Source: Allium sativum
Lineage: Eukaryota > Streptophyta > Magnoliopsida > Asparagales > Amaryllidaceae
Assembly: GCA_030737875.1 (NCBI GenBank)
Contig: CM060922.1
Coordinates: forward strand, 302,489,456 to 302,553,455
Reading direction: 5' to 3'
Length of the DNA stretch: 64,000 nucleotides
The notes beneath the pieces were generated by a model that did no database searches, was not told where the DNA came from, and saw only the letters and a list, made by a program, of their open reading frames with translations. Shown here one piece after another: positions 22,582 through 34,519 of this stretch. The translations under genes and the position numbers were made by a program. The first letter of the stretch is position 1. Each line of letters starts with the position of its first letter.

Positions 22582-22931
22582 CTCTCAGTATAGCAAAAAA
22601 ATTCAAGTTCTCCATTCTGGATTTTGTTTTTACCTCTGTTGATTACTTTTGAGAAAAGATATGTCCTTTGATCTACTATTTTAGGTTACGTTCATTATCT
22701 TGAAAATTTCAACTTTTGAATTGATTTGTACTTCACTTTCTAAAAGAAAATTTGCAAAAGCAAATAGCTTGCAATATTAGTATAAAATTTTTGTAGTTCG
22801 AATTTAGATTAGGCATATTTAACGTTTTTGAATTTATTAATTATAATTTATAATATTGTGCAATAGAGTAATAATCTCAGCCTAATTTAGTAGTTAAATA
22901 GAAATAACCATCTAAGTTATAAATTAATCAG

Positions 22932-24991
22932 CACTAGAAAAATGGCTCAGGAAAATGCATTAACTAGAAAACTGCCCAGTTTTAAGACGATGGGATTCAC
23001 TACCGTGATTTGTTTCGATAAGATAGGAACTTTGGCTACTAATCAAATGTCAGCTATTAGACTACTGGCTACTAGGAGATGGACAAATAGCTTGAAGAGT
23101 TTTAAGGTTGATGGGATTACTTATGATCCTTGTGATGGCCAAATCCATGACTTTCTCAAAGGAGAAATGGATGAAAACCTTATAATGACCGCAAAGATAG
23201 TTGTTGTTTGTAATGACGCAAGTATTTCGGTATCTGAACATATGCATGTAGCTAATGGAATGCCTATGAAGACGGCATTGGAGGTAACTGATTTCAAACT
23301 ACAAATGTATTCCCATGTTATCCTCATGGGTCATGATGATATTGGTGTTGACAGAAATACGTATTTTAACATACACTCATTAATTATATTTAAGTATTTT
23401 GGAATCAGGAGCTTAAGTAACCTATGGAAGATGTTTTTGCTATTGCTTTGCAAATTTTCATATCTGACAATGCTCTAGAACATGTGTACAACTAGTGGTC
23501 TTCATGTTCACGTGATTTTAGTTAAAATACATGGATTATGTGGTTTGAATTTTTTTTCTAATTTTTTTAAATCTTTGATGTATAACAAAAAATAATTTAC
23601 ATTTGGATCCTAGGCCTTGAACTCCGATTTTCATGTAATTTAAAAACCATTTATGCATCAAAAATATCTACATAGTAGAGTAATATATGTGGCTATCATT
23701 TTTTTCTTTCTTTGGTCAAAACAACAAGTCTCTAGTTTCCATGTCCCTGGGCGCCAATCCGATGAAAGTTTGTTTGTAAAGAAGTATATTTTGGTATGTG
23801 TATCTTTTGGTAAAAGTATACAAGCCCTTTTTGTTACACTTGAAGCCGAGTTTAGAGATTTAGCTCTTGTTTTTCAGAAGATAATTTTGCATTTCGCCCA
23901 ACAGAATGTATTTTTATATACTTTGAATTTGCTAATTTAACCAGTTTTACCTAGTACCCATTTTGTTCATGTCAGGTATTGGTGGAGAAAATGGAACTGC
24001 CAATTGGATGCAATCCTTCGGTGGATCCTAGTTTGTTAAGTATGCTAATCCTTCTTATTGTATATTTTTCTTAAGGACACAAAATTTCTAATTTAGATTT
24101 CGCATGGTACAACAATCTTACAATCATATTTTCCCTTGAGGATGCTAATAATGGTGGATACTGTTAACTTCTAAGTCACATTTTGCATCTAGTGCCTCTG
24201 TTTGTAGGCAAAATATACTACGTTACACAATAGGATATTCTTGCAAAAGCCATCGTATGTTTTTCTTTAATATGCATTTCATATATTCTTGTTAGAATTA
24301 AAAATCATCACAGCATCAGTTTGATAACAGTTGTTTTACACTTATAACTCCAGCATCAGTTGTTCGATGTATTGTCAGTTACTAGGTGTTTTGATATGCT
24401 CGTTTATTCTTTCTACTTGGGATTCTTTCGCATTGGCTATAGCAATTAACTAACTGTAGTCCATCCCCCGTTTTTTTTAGTAGTCGTTGTGCTATGACGG
24501 AGTTACTATCACAAATTCACGTATTTATTTCCACCAAAGTAAGTGATACTGATGTTTCTAGGATGGCATTATTCAAAGCACATTTAATGTTACAAGACAG
24601 TATATCATTTATTTTTTCTTTTCTTCTTTGTGAATTGTTCTTTTGATTTTTATTTACTACACCTTTAACAATAACAAACTGATGACAATTTATTTACTTT
24701 TTCAGGGTGTTGTATATTGTTTATTGGAAAAAAGTACCTATATTCAATTAGTTAATGTTTTTTTGGTGTTATTGGACAACACTTCTATATTTGTCACTTT
24801 AGATATTCTTCAGGAAATGTCCCTGGGACGCTTTACGCGTTTGGGTTTGGCATACAAAGAAGAACTTTCAGAGTTCTCAACGTATGACTGTGAGTACCAT
24901 CCAGCTCACAATCTTTTACTTGATCCTTCTAAATTCTAATTATTCAGCAATTGAAAGCAACCTCATTTTTGTTAGCAAGGTCAAACTAGAG
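22932..24991 (+). pseudogene. ER-type P-type Ca2+-ATPase (ECA/SERCA-like) gene fragment with introns
   Basis: Exon A (22932-23283, after AG at 22930-22931) reads TRKMAQENALTRKLPS, then ICFDKIGTLATNQMS, which is the phosphorylation site; the catalytic Asp is present but DKTGT has become DKIGT. It continues with VVCNDASI and MPMKTALE. The donor GT at 23284 and acceptor AG at 23974-23975 join it in phase to exon B (23976-24039, VLVEKMELPIGCNPS). Exon C (24706-24991) reads GVVYCLLEKSTYIQL, GLAYKEELSEFSTYD, HPAHNLLLDPSKF and, after a frameshift, AIESNLIFV. The linking exon and all membrane segments are missing. The family pumps Ca2+ into the ER; this copy cannot. Confidence 0.88.
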
Positions 24992-25128
24992 GTAAGATAA
25001 GTTATAATATATGTTGTTTTGATGTTTCATCAATTAACACCCTCCTCCTCCTTCCACATCAGGTTCTTCTCATGCCCTTATAAATTTATCTTCCCCTCCA
25101 TTCAACTACAAGCACTCTTGATTTTCAG

Positions 25129-25880
25129 CAATTTCTTCAGTCGACGTAAAAATAACAGATTCAATGTTGTTGTTATCACAGCGATTATATAACTTCAATT
25201 GGATTGATCCTAAGTGCATTCGTTTACTCGTCGGCATATCTATTAACCCATTTTGTCTTCAAATTGTTGTGGAGGTATTTATCTTTTATGTCACTACATT
25301 ACCACCATTTAATTTATTGTTTTGATGCTATCAATTCTGTTAAAATTGAATAGTAAAGATAAGTACCTTTTCGTATCACTGCGCACATTAACGTGCTTAG
25401 TAAATAATGTGTTCTACAACGCTATTTTGGCTTCCAACTAGCCTGCTTTGAAAAGCATTAACTCCAGTAAATTTTTACTGTTTTTATTCGTTTCATACGT
25501 ACCATCTACTTTACTAACTGTCTCAAAGAACCATTTTTTTGTTGTTATGTTGTATTTACTTCATAACTTAAGATATATCACTGAGGTTGAATCTTTTTAT
25601 GTTAGAGTTGAACAAATTTAGGCAACTTTTAGTGATCCTTCACTCTATATGTGTTTTAACTTCGCTTTTTTGATTCAAATTTTGTCTTTGATCATTGATT
25701 CTAGCATGTTGCATGAATTTGTGTGATAGTAAGTGTTGAATATGTCAATGATTTCACATAGGCTGTGGATTTCCTACTTTCATACTTATGACGGATTTTG
25801 TGATGCATACTATTTCAGAAGCTTAACAAGTCCTCAAGAATGAACAATCCACCTGAATCCATGAACGATGAACTTACAAG
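25129..25880 (+). pseudogene. Unidentified spliced gene fragment (two candidate exons)
   Basis: Candidate exon 1, 25129-25274, is preceded by TTTTCAG and followed by GTATTT; it has one open frame (VDVKITDSMLLLSQRLYN, WIDPKCIRLLVG, LQIVVE). Candidate exon 2, 25819-25880, is preceded by TATTTCAG and followed by GTATGG, and reads KLNKSSRMNNPPESMNDELT. The two join in phase (GAG to AAG). I do not recognise the protein. It lies in the same orientation downstream of the Ca2+-ATPase fragment but does not resemble the next part of that family, so it may come from a second captured gene. Confidence 0.4.
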
Positions 25881-26800
25881 GTATGGCGTCTGCAAATGGT
25901 TTTCTTGGTCCAAAATCTCTGTGGTAGTTTATGACAATCAACTGATTTTTTGTAACTTATTTGTTTATAGGGTTAATATTGTGTTGATGCCATGCATGTT
26001 GTTTAATTTTTTTTCGGTTCCGGGACATGAAGGCAAGAAATGGTTAAACTCATATTTTATTATTCAGCACTCCCTGGGTTTGCCAGTCGATGGATTCATC
26101 AATAAGGGCTGAATAGTGAATTAGAAATTATTATAGATAAAAAAATTATATTTTATATTATTGACTGGTTAAATACCAAAATGTGCAACATGTAACCATC
26201 AGAAGCATTATTTTTCGAAAATTTATATTTTGTGTAGGTCATATAGATGTTTTCTTTTTATTCACTTGATAGCACCATGGTTATTTAAAAATTTCACAAG
26301 CTATCAATTTTTCCAATGAAAACATCGTATTTTTCTACCAAATATGCACATGCAACAGATGAAATGGATTAAAAACTGCTTTGAGTTAACGGGTATTTGT
26401 TCTGAATTAGTCCTGTATTTCTCTAAACTGTCAGACTCACATTTCTAAGTTGATGTAACAGCTTGATATTAGCCTTAATATTTTGCTTTCTGTTTCTTCG
26501 TATTGACACTCTATGGTGATCACATTGACAAAATATTTTACATGGAACATCTGCTTTGTAGTGATTTTATACATCACCTTCTTTTGCTGTGACGATCAAT
26601 TTATCTGAATGGATGGTTAACTCTAAAGCTTGGATGTGCAGATTCTGCAATAGCGGTGACTTAGAGGCATGGTACAGTGAAATTTTCTTTGGACATGATA
26701 ATGATTTGGAAGACGTCAGCTGATTAAAGTGGATCCAGAAAAATGTCCTTGCTTTAAAGAGAGATTATAAAGTTTAATGTTATGAATGTATGTGCATTGC
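25881..26800. other. Unassigned sequence inside the inverted-repeat element
   Basis: Open frame to 26112 (VPGHEGKKWLNSYF, HSLGLPVDGF) without recognised homology. A further possible exon follows GTGCAG near 26642 (FCNSGDLEAWYSEIFFGHDN). Neither can be named. Confidence 0.3.
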
Positions 26801-27479
26801 ACTATTCAAAAATACAAAGAATGACAATAAAAAAAGGTCTATTTTTGCAGAAAAAAGAATGGGAATTTGCAATGGTACATATTTGAGTTGGAACTGATCT
26901 AGAAACATGGAAAAACCGATTAATATGCCTTGATAGTTGATAAGCTTCCAAAGCCTAATAGCTTCATCCAGATTAAACAACTTTAAAGCCTGGCCCAATC
27001 TACATTTTGATCTTCGAAATTGTAACATAAGGCTAAAAAAATAAATTAGTGACCTGGCAACATGTAATCAATACATTGCTAATATATTTTTGTTTTTAAA
27101 TTGGTTTACATGTATAATTCATAGCTTAATCATTTTTTTTCATTTACTTCAATTTTCTCTAAAACTATGTTATATTTTTTCTTATTAGAATCTGATTTAA
27201 AATAAATTACAATAAATAAATTTATGTTTCATATTTAATATTTTAACGGTATGTTTGTTTAGCCCCTTAACAATTTTTCAAAGAGTGAAGTGTTTTTAAA
27301 AAATGATTCTCACTTAACAAAAGTTGTAGTGTCAATAATAACACCCAAATGAAAGACCATTAAATACAAACTAAGTTACAAACATACAAAATCAAAAAGG
27401 AATAATGACCCAAAATCCAGGCCTAAATCTTAAACCCACTTTAACACGCCCGCCTACTTTTCAAAATTACTTCTTCTCC

Positions 27480-28454
27480 CAGAAAGCATCAACCAGAATC
27501 GAGTAAACCAATTCCCGTCTGCTTAAAATCTCCAGATTTTCATTTGCTCATTCAGTTGTCCTACCATTATCACATACCAAAAACTTCACCTCAATATCTG
27601 TTTGTTTCAATTTAGTTGCAAATCAATTTTCTGATTGTTGAAAATTCGTGCATTCATTTCTAGCCAAAAGTGATAGATTGAGGTTATGAAAGATGCGAAA
27701 GCAACATCCTTGACTTGGTCTTTCTTGTTGAACTTTTACTGGATTTGAAAAGCCTCATCTTACAGGGAAGTCGAGGTGTTTAATAAAATACATAGCTTAG
27801 CTTTCAGTGAACACCCAATCGAGGAAGAGAATTTATAGTTGAAAAATAAGTGGGAAGGCGATTCTACTTCTTTGTTGCACAATGAGCAAAGTGTATCAGA
27901 TAAAACATCAATGTTATTTAACCTGTCTTTTGTGTTTAGTTTGTTAGAAATAACAAGACAGGAGATGAACACCGGTCTTCTATTATTTTTAGGATGCCAT
28001 ATCACTTTAAAGTAATTACATATGCCATTTCTTTCTCTAATTTGATCGCATGATTGGTGAAATGAGAACGCACCCCTCTTTACACCATTCATAATAGTAG
28101 TGTATCACTCGAGCAGATTGTGATATTTTGGAAGTGGCGTCCGACTTCTCTTGAGGCTGCATGTAGCACATGATTATATGACCATGTTCGGGATACCATA
28201 TCTATGTATCCCAATAAGATCAACCAAACACTTACAGCTAATCGATGGCTCAAACCATATAAGGGTGTTAGAACCATCAGTAATAACTTTGTTGAACAAT
28301 TGCTTATCATCCATCCTTAATCTTAAAATTCCCTTATGCATGAAGAATTGTTATCAAAGGGCATGTCCCAAATGTGTTTACCATGCCAGTACCTTTTACC
28401 ATCCATTGACTCCACAAATTTTGTTTATATAAGAAACTCCATAAAAGTTTGATG
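27480..28454 (-). pseudogene. LINE ORF2 3' part: RT end and zf-RVT
   Basis: Minus-strand reading: VIKLLWSFLYKQNLWSQWM (from 28454), aligning to GIKMLWKFLDNTSLWSSWM of the plus-strand LINE. Then FSFHQSCDQIRERNGICNYF, KVIWHPKNNRRPVFISCLVI and CSLCNKEVESPSHLFF (zf-RVT; the final Cys position reads N). The tail includes KDVAFASFITSIYHFWLEMN. Several frameshifts. The element 3' end is near 27420; no poly(A) is visible. Confidence 0.85.
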
Positions 28455-28660
28455 ACCATTTTAGAATTAATTGCTTCAAGCTGGGTTAATAGAAATCAAG
28501 GCCATTGGATATAATTATACATGGAAAAGGAGAGGAATTGCTAACAATATTAATAAAATTTTGGTGAACCACCGCTGTTTGTACAAGTTCACCAACATGA
28601 AGGCAATATCATTCACTTAATTATCAAGTAATCTAACCCTCTTTTGTTACACATGATAGT
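28455..28660 (+). pseudogene. LINE endonuclease C-terminal part, in the inverted segment
   Basis: The plus strand reads INCFKLGLIEIKAIG (with one frame change), YNYTWKRRGIANNINK, ILVNH, then SNPLLLHMIV. It aligns to LTEIKAVVFNYTWRRKGIAN and SDHNPLLLELIM of the LINE at 16.6 kb. The Asp-His pair of the SDHxP motif is lost. It is cut at 28660 by the copia LTR and resumes at 42167. Confidence 0.85.
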
Positions 28661-28939
28661 TGAAATTAAGGATTGTTGAATCAGAGAAAAGTTTTGAAGC
28701 TGTTATGATAAGAAGAAAGTGAATTGTAGAAGATAAAATGAAGAATTGTATTCGAATGATTCTATTGTACAGAGAGAAGGTCTATTTATAATGTTATGTA
28801 GACCTTTATTGTAAATGGGATAAGCCCAAATACTTATTACACACGAGTACTTATTACACACGAGAGAATAGAAATGTGTAGCCCACATATGATTGAGTAT
28901 TCTCTATATATATTATCTCTACCATACTTCACTGATTCA
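28661..28939 (-). repeat. Copia 1 3' LTR
   Basis: It shares with 41899-42166 TGAAATT at the outer start, TGTTGAATC, GTTTTGAAGCTGTTATGATA, TCTATTTATAATGTTATG, ACTTATTACACACGAG and the end TTCACYGAWTCA. An 18-base TACTTATTACACACGAG-type repeat is duplicated in this copy (about 28830-28863). Confidence 0.88.
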
Positions 28940-29040
28940 TTTATTTGCCTCCCTTAATTTAGGTTTAGGGTTTCTTCTAGAAAACCATAAATTGCTTCAA
29001 TCGGTGAGAGTGACTTTGCAATATTTTGACTTGAGTAGTA

Positions 29041-29212
29041 GATCTGGATGAATATCAGCTACAACAGCCTTTGACATGAGCCTCGTTGATTCTCTAGTGA
29101 CTAGCAAAATTGTGTCTTGATGAGTAGATCTGGAAGGTTATCAGCTACAGTAGCCTTTGACGTGAGCTTCGTTGATTCTTTAGTGACTATCGATGAGGTA
29201 GATAAAGATTTG
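29041..29212. repeat. Tandem duplication, 2 x ~86 bp, in copia 1 3' leader
   Basis: GATCTGGATGAATATCAGCT at 29041 recurs as GATCTGGAAGGTTATCAGCT at 29127. The following TTTGACATGAGC and TCGTTGATTCT are shared. It lies between the pol stop and the 3' LTR. Confidence 0.88.
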
Positions 29213-29267
29213 CTAATTCATCCTGCTGTGGTGAAGTTACAAGTCTTTGGGCTTGAATCAGGTTGTT

Positions 29268-29696
29268 TCAATCCTCTATCTTTAAGTAATCTGTGAGTCT
29301 TACGAAGTTTTTGGCTGATAGGGATTTAGAAAAAATGTCGGCTTTTTGGTAAAAGGATTGTATGTGATTGACTTGTAGATTTCCTTTCTGAACTTGTTCA
29401 CGTATGAAATAAATGTCAATCTCTATGTACTTCGTCCTTGTATGTTGTATAGGATTAGTAGTCATATAAATTGTACTCTGGTTGTCGCACCATATCACTG
29501 GTTTTGCATTAGTGTCGAGTTGTAATTCCTTTAAAATAGACTGCAACGATAAAATTTCTGATGTTGCTGCTATTACAGTTCTGTACTCAGCCTCGACACT
29601 AGATCGAGATATTGTTTGTTGTTTCTTTGAGCACCAGGAAATTAAATTATCTCCCACATATATGCAATAGCCTGTTACAGACCTCCTATCATCCAC
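29268..29696 (-). pseudogene. Copia 1 RNase H end of pol
   Basis: Reads DDRRSVTGYCIYVGDNLISW, then SRSSVEAEYRTV (catalytic Glu region), IWCDNQSTIYM, HTRTKYIEIDIYFIRE and KADIFSKSL. Stop at 29268. The first catalytic Asp (in the DADW motif) lies upstream in another frame: plus-strand ATCCACATCTGCGG near 29690-29703. Confidence 0.88.
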
Positions 29697-29699
29697 ATC

Positions 29700-30660
29700 T
29701 GCGGCCTAATCTGAGTCTGTATAAGCTGTTATGTTCAGTTGTATGCTTGCTTTCAGTGTGAGTCCATAGTTGATCGTCCCCTTTAGATATCGTAGGATCC
29801 TCTTCACAGCCTTCCAGTGCTCGCATGAATTGAGATACTTTGTTAACACTAAAGGCTACATCTGGTCGTGCTATAGTTGCGTACTACAATGCTTCTATAA
29901 AACTTCTATACTGTTTGATATTATTTATGACTTCTCCTCTGTTTTTAGATAGATGCTGATTTGATATCATTGGTGTAGGTTGAGCTTTAGCTTCATGCAT
30001 TTAGGACTTAATCAACAATTCTGAAATATATTTCCTTTGACAGAGATGTATTTCAGAGTGATATTTTATTTACTTCAATTCCTAGAAAGTATGAAGTATC
30101 ACCAAGATTTTTGATTGAGAACTATTTGTCTAGCCTTTCAGTTAATTGTCTGATCTCATCTTCATTACTACCTGCAATAATAAGATCATCAACATAAATT
30201 AGTATGTATATTGTTGATCATTTATTAATTTTAGTAAATAGAGATGAGTCATATTTAGTTGAGCTGAATCCCATTGATGATAAAACAATCTTCAATCTCT
30301 CAAACCAAACACGTGGCGACTGCTTTAATCCATAGATTTCCTTGTTTAGCTTGCATACTAGAGATGAATTTTGTACAAACCTGGTGGTTGTTGCATATAT
30401 ATTTCTTCCTCTAGTACTTCATTAAGAAATGTATTAATCACGTCCAAATGTTTAATTTTCCATCCATTGTTTAATGCAATGGTAAATATGAGTCTGATTG
30501 TGGATGTCTTTACAACAGGAGAAAAGGTTTCATTAAAGCCGAAACCATATTGCTGAGTGAATCCCTTTGCCACTAATCTGGCCTTATATCTGCTAATAGT
30601 GCCATCAGATTTTTTTTTAGTTTTGTATGTCCACCTACATCCAATTATATTTTTGTTGTT
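29700..30660 (-). pseudogene. Copia 1 reverse transcriptase
   Basis: The minus strand reads VAKGFTQQYGFGFNETFSPV, IKHLDVINTFLNEVLEEEIY and MQQPPG (30380-30580). After frame changes comes LIYVDDLIIAG near 30175-30205. The first palm Asp (LDV) and the YVDD box are present, but stops and frameshifts interrupt the domain at about 30357, 30110 and 29710. Confidence 0.85.
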
Positions 30661-30999
30661 TGAAGGATAAGTTAGCCCCCCAAGTATTATTCCTTATAAG
30701 AGCATTGTACTCATCAGTCATAGCATCTACCCACTTTTGATCTTTTGCAGCTTCATTGTAGCTTTCTGGCTCTTCCATACTTACTGTTGCAGTATAAGTC
30801 TTTGGTTTAAAAATTCCTCTTTTGCTTCTAGTAATCATATGGTGACCAGTCTGACTATGTGGTTGATTTGATGGTAAATTCACTTGATCTGGTTCAGAAT
30901 TGTCATTACTTGAAGCTGTTTGATCTTTGTTGTTATTGGATTTACTGCTGCTTTCTGATGTTGTATCATTATCATGACTTGTTCCAGGTTTCTGCATGG

Positions 31000-32680
31000 C
31001 GTGGCTGTGTGTTTCATCATGATCAGAATATTGTTGACTCACTGCATTCTGATTATTTGCTTGAGCATCAGTAGCCTCAGCTTCATCTTTGTCATCCGCA
31101 CCAGTTATAATTAGGAGCTCAGGTATATTTGTCCTCTGACTATAGACTTTCTTTGATGCCTTAACACTATTTTCTTTATATGGGAATATAGTTTCATCAA
31201 AAATGACATGCCTACTGATAAATATTCTACCATGAGTGCCAATACATTTGTAACCATTTTGATTGTTACAATATCCCAGAAAAGTGCATGGTCTAGATCT
31301 ATAGTCTGTTTATTTGAATTATGTGGCCTTTAATGGGGAAAACAAAGACATCCAAAAGTTTTTAATTCAGTATAGTTTGGTTTAACAATATGTAACTTTT
31401 CAATTGGACTGGTATCATTCAGTATTTTAGTTGGCATTCTGTTTATTAAGTAAATAGCTGAATTGAAAGATTCAAGCCAAAATTTTAATGGTATTGATGC
31501 TTGTGCCAATAATGTTAAACCAGACTCTACAATATGTCTATGTTTCCTCTCAACTATGCCATTCTGTTCTGAGGTGTATGGACATGTGATTCGATGAATT
31601 ATTCCTTTATTTTCAAAGAACTTGTGTAGTGGTTTAAATTCCGAGCCCCCATCACTTTGAATTTTTTTTATAGTACTTTTGACTGCTTTTCAACCATCCT
31701 TGTGAAATTAACAATTACACTATGGGTTTCTGACTTTGACTTTAATAAATATAACCATGTATGCCTAGTGTATGCATCAACTAGGGATGCATAGTATGTG
31801 CACCCAAAATCTGTACTTATTGGTGTTGGACCTCAAGGGTCAACAACAATAAGATCAAAAGGTTTAGCATTGTGAGTATTAGAACTGGCAAATGGTAGTT
31901 TATGGATTTTTCCCATTTGGCAGTATATACATACATATGGCAATTTAACATCATCAAAGGGTACTTTATTATCATGCAGTATTTTTCTAACAATTCTAAC
32001 ACTGGGATGCCCTAGTTTATAGTGCCACATATCAATAGTAGACTTTCTATCACTCATACTGCACAAATCAGAATAAGTACTAGTGTTATTATCACAATTT
32101 GCACTATTATCAGGTAAATTGCAAAATGGTTTATTTTATTAGAACTATTGCAATTGCTGAGGTTAAACTTGTATAACCCCTTCACAACATCACCTTGCAG
32201 AAGTATTTCACTAGTCAGAATATCTCTAACCAAACAATATTTGGGATAAATTTCAAAATAAACACCATCATCACTTGCAAATTGAGATACACTAATAAGA
32301 TTTTTCTTGATTTTGGGCACCCTTAATAAATTGTGTAAAAATAATTGTCTCTTGGCTTCGATGCTGCCATGAGCAATATGAGAGATGTTAATACATCTAC
32401 CATTTCCCATGAAAATTGGCTTATTACATTTGTATTCTTTGTTCCCAAGATTTAAATTATCCAAATTAATTGTGACGTGGTTGGTAGCTCCTAAATCCAG
32501 AAACGAGCTGTCATCTTGCATATGATCTAATTTGGCTATATCGTTCAGGTTTCTTGAATTATCAGATTGACTATTGTTAGACCAAAATCTGGTGCTAACA
32601 CCCAAATGCAGCGTTAAGTCCTCACAATCACAAATCATAGACCACAATATGCAGAAACAGTAAAGTAAAAGGAAACACAC
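31000..32680 (-). pseudogene. Copia 1 protease - GAG-pre-integrase - integrase
   Basis: Minus strand: SSFLDLGATNHVT (about 32490), where the protease normally has D-S-G; the motif is D-L-G, so the catalytic triplet is broken. Then RVPKIKKNLISVSQFA, GAG-pre-integrase MWHYKLGHPSVRIVRKIL and CIYCQMGKIHKLPF (about 31900-32030). Integrase shows LIVVDP (first Asp) near 31840, IQSDGGSEFK (second Asp) and TSEQNGIVERKHRH (catalytic Glu) near 31560. Frames are shifted several times below 31830. A polar Ser/Asn/Gln-rich spacer leads to RT. Confidence 0.85.
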
Positions 32681-33469
32681 GAGGTTTTTATAGTGGTTCG
32701 GCTCAAACCAAGCCTACATCCACTTTATCTCTTCTTAAATCCTAAGAAGTTACAGTACAATTCTCTCAGATTTATACATGAAGTCCTCGTGTTTACAATG
32801 AAAAGTTGTAAGAAATTAGAGGAATATACACGATATCATTATGTTATAATGTGGAATTTGTCTTCTATGTTGTGCAATAGCCTTGCAAGCAACAATGGTG
32901 GAAGCCGTGAGGAGTTAGAGTCAAAAAGCCAAGAGAGTCCATTGAAAATGCCCTTAAATGGTGTATTCATAGCCATTTCCTGAAACCGGTTCATGAGACA
33001 CATGACACACATAACAAAAACCTCGAAATAAGGTGGAAAACGTCTAGAAATCCCCTCTAATTCGCGTTATGCCATGTGTAATTAGATCAGTGCAAGTTGG
33101 AGTGAGATTAACCTTGAGAACAGGTCAAGACCAAGGGTTGTTGTTTTGGTACGGGCGGTTCGTGGTTTAGGGGTGCACCACGAATTGGGGTGAGGGATCG
33201 AGCACTGAAGCTCTTCGGTGGAGCAGTGCCTAGCGGGTCGTGGTCTCGGGGGCCGTGGTCCACTTGTGCTCCACGAACCAGAGTTGTTTCACGAGAAGAA
33301 GCAGAGGGAGAGCCGAGGTGGGTCCCACGAGCCGAGAGTGGTCCCACGAGTTGAGGGGGGCGAGCCCAAATAGGGCGAGCCGGTCCATAATCCGAGCTAA
33401 TGATGCTTCATCACTTCATCCAAGTGATTGCCAGTCGGTGCCAGATTGCACCCATTCACGGAAACGGGC

Positions 33470-34519
33470 TGTTTACACCAAAAATGGTCTAAACACCCAA
33501 GGTACTAAACTGTACTTCACCAATTTGGTAAGAAATAAATGGAACCGTGTCTAATTAGCAATAAAAAGTAAAAATGTGGGAAAAAGTAAAGTAGAGACGA
33601 GATTTAGAGTGGTTCAGCCGTTAACGAGGCCTACGTTCACTATGAAGGCGGTTTCCTGTCTTATGATAAGAATTACAAAGTACATCAATTCTCTGACCTC
33701 ATACATCTCTATATCTACTCAATATGTCCTCGTTCATATGTTTTGATCTAGAGAATCATACAGGAGAATAATAGAGTTTAAGGAGAAGAAGGATGGATGA
33801 ATGATTGAGAGAGCAGATGCCTTCACTTTAAAATGGTACTTGACGCCATGGCCAGATCTGTGGTTAAGTTTGAAGTTTAGCAGCACTTTGTGGTTTTTCC
33901 AAAAAGCCCCCACTAAATGTGGGTAGTTATGGTGTATTTATAGGTGAATTCCTCTTGGTGAATGATCCGGGATCTGTTTATCCAGGCTGTGGGTCGTTCA
34001 TTCTGCTAATTACGACCATGCCACCGGACAGCTGTAGCCAGTTGTCTATGGTCGCATTCGGTGTTATGTGTGGACGACTTGCTGAGTGTCTCGAATAGCT
34101 GAGTGGGTCCTTAAGTGCAGGCGCGGATGCTTTGGGAGATTTTGTAAGAGCAGGGTGTGGAGCTGAGATCGACCCTCCTTTGTTCCTTGCGCGGTCGCCC
34201 TTCTTGAACCAAGGGCGCTCGTCCTCTTGTTGCCTTTGCATGGTGTCACTTAGCTTTATAATTATACTACGAGGTAGCTCTAGCTCGTGCAAAGCGGGTG
34301 ACCTGTCTTATTTTAGCGCCTGAGCGGTTCTCTTGATGTGCAGCCTTCATTTTTGTCGAGTTGCGCTTCTCATGGCCTGGTCGCACTGATAGACTTGACC
34401 TGCATCGGGCTTGATATTTGGATCCTGCTTAGTGCGGTTGTGTTATGTGCCGCCGACGCTGGTAGGACCCGCCTTGTACCCCTCTGCCCAATGTGTGTAT
34501 GGTTTTTTAGGGATTAACA
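33470..34519 (-). repeat. Gypsy 3' LTR
   Basis: Starts TGTTTACACC, ends TTAACA on the plus strand. It matches 39166-40221 throughout with scattered substitutions. An inverted TATA sequence, GTATTTATAG, lies at 33934-33943. Confidence 0.93.

Larger units (their letters stand above)
20838..27346. mobile_element. Candidate 6.5-kb inverted-repeat element with captured gene fragments
   Basis: The left end GGGCATTGTTATTGACACT (20838-20856) and the reverse complement of the right end, GGGTGTTATTATTGACACT (27328-27346), match at 16 of 19 positions. Similarity continues inward with AAAATTGT-AAGGGG about 65-80 bases from each end. Flanking direct repeats are AAATGAAT (20830-20837) and AAATGAAA (27347-27354). 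Inside are exons of a Ca2+-ATPase gene, a second unidentified exon pair and a hAT MITE, but no recognised transposase. Genomic fragments with introns carried between inverted ends are the hallmark of Pack-MULE-type elements. The TIR similarity is modest, so the boundary call is a hypothesis. Confidence 0.5.

Noticed and set aside
26780..27028. 82-codon minus-strand frame inside the inverted-repeat element
   Set aside because: No conserved motif, and opposite to the captured exons; probably chance.
27420..28454. 5' inversion by twin priming as explanation of the opposed LINE pieces
   Set aside because: Twin priming inverts the 5' part; here the 5' and 3' parts agree in orientation and only the middle is reversed.
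33108..33554. Frames on both strands with 80-100 codons
   Set aside because: They lie in the GC-rich box array and end of the solo LTR and the start of the gypsy LTR; no protein motif.
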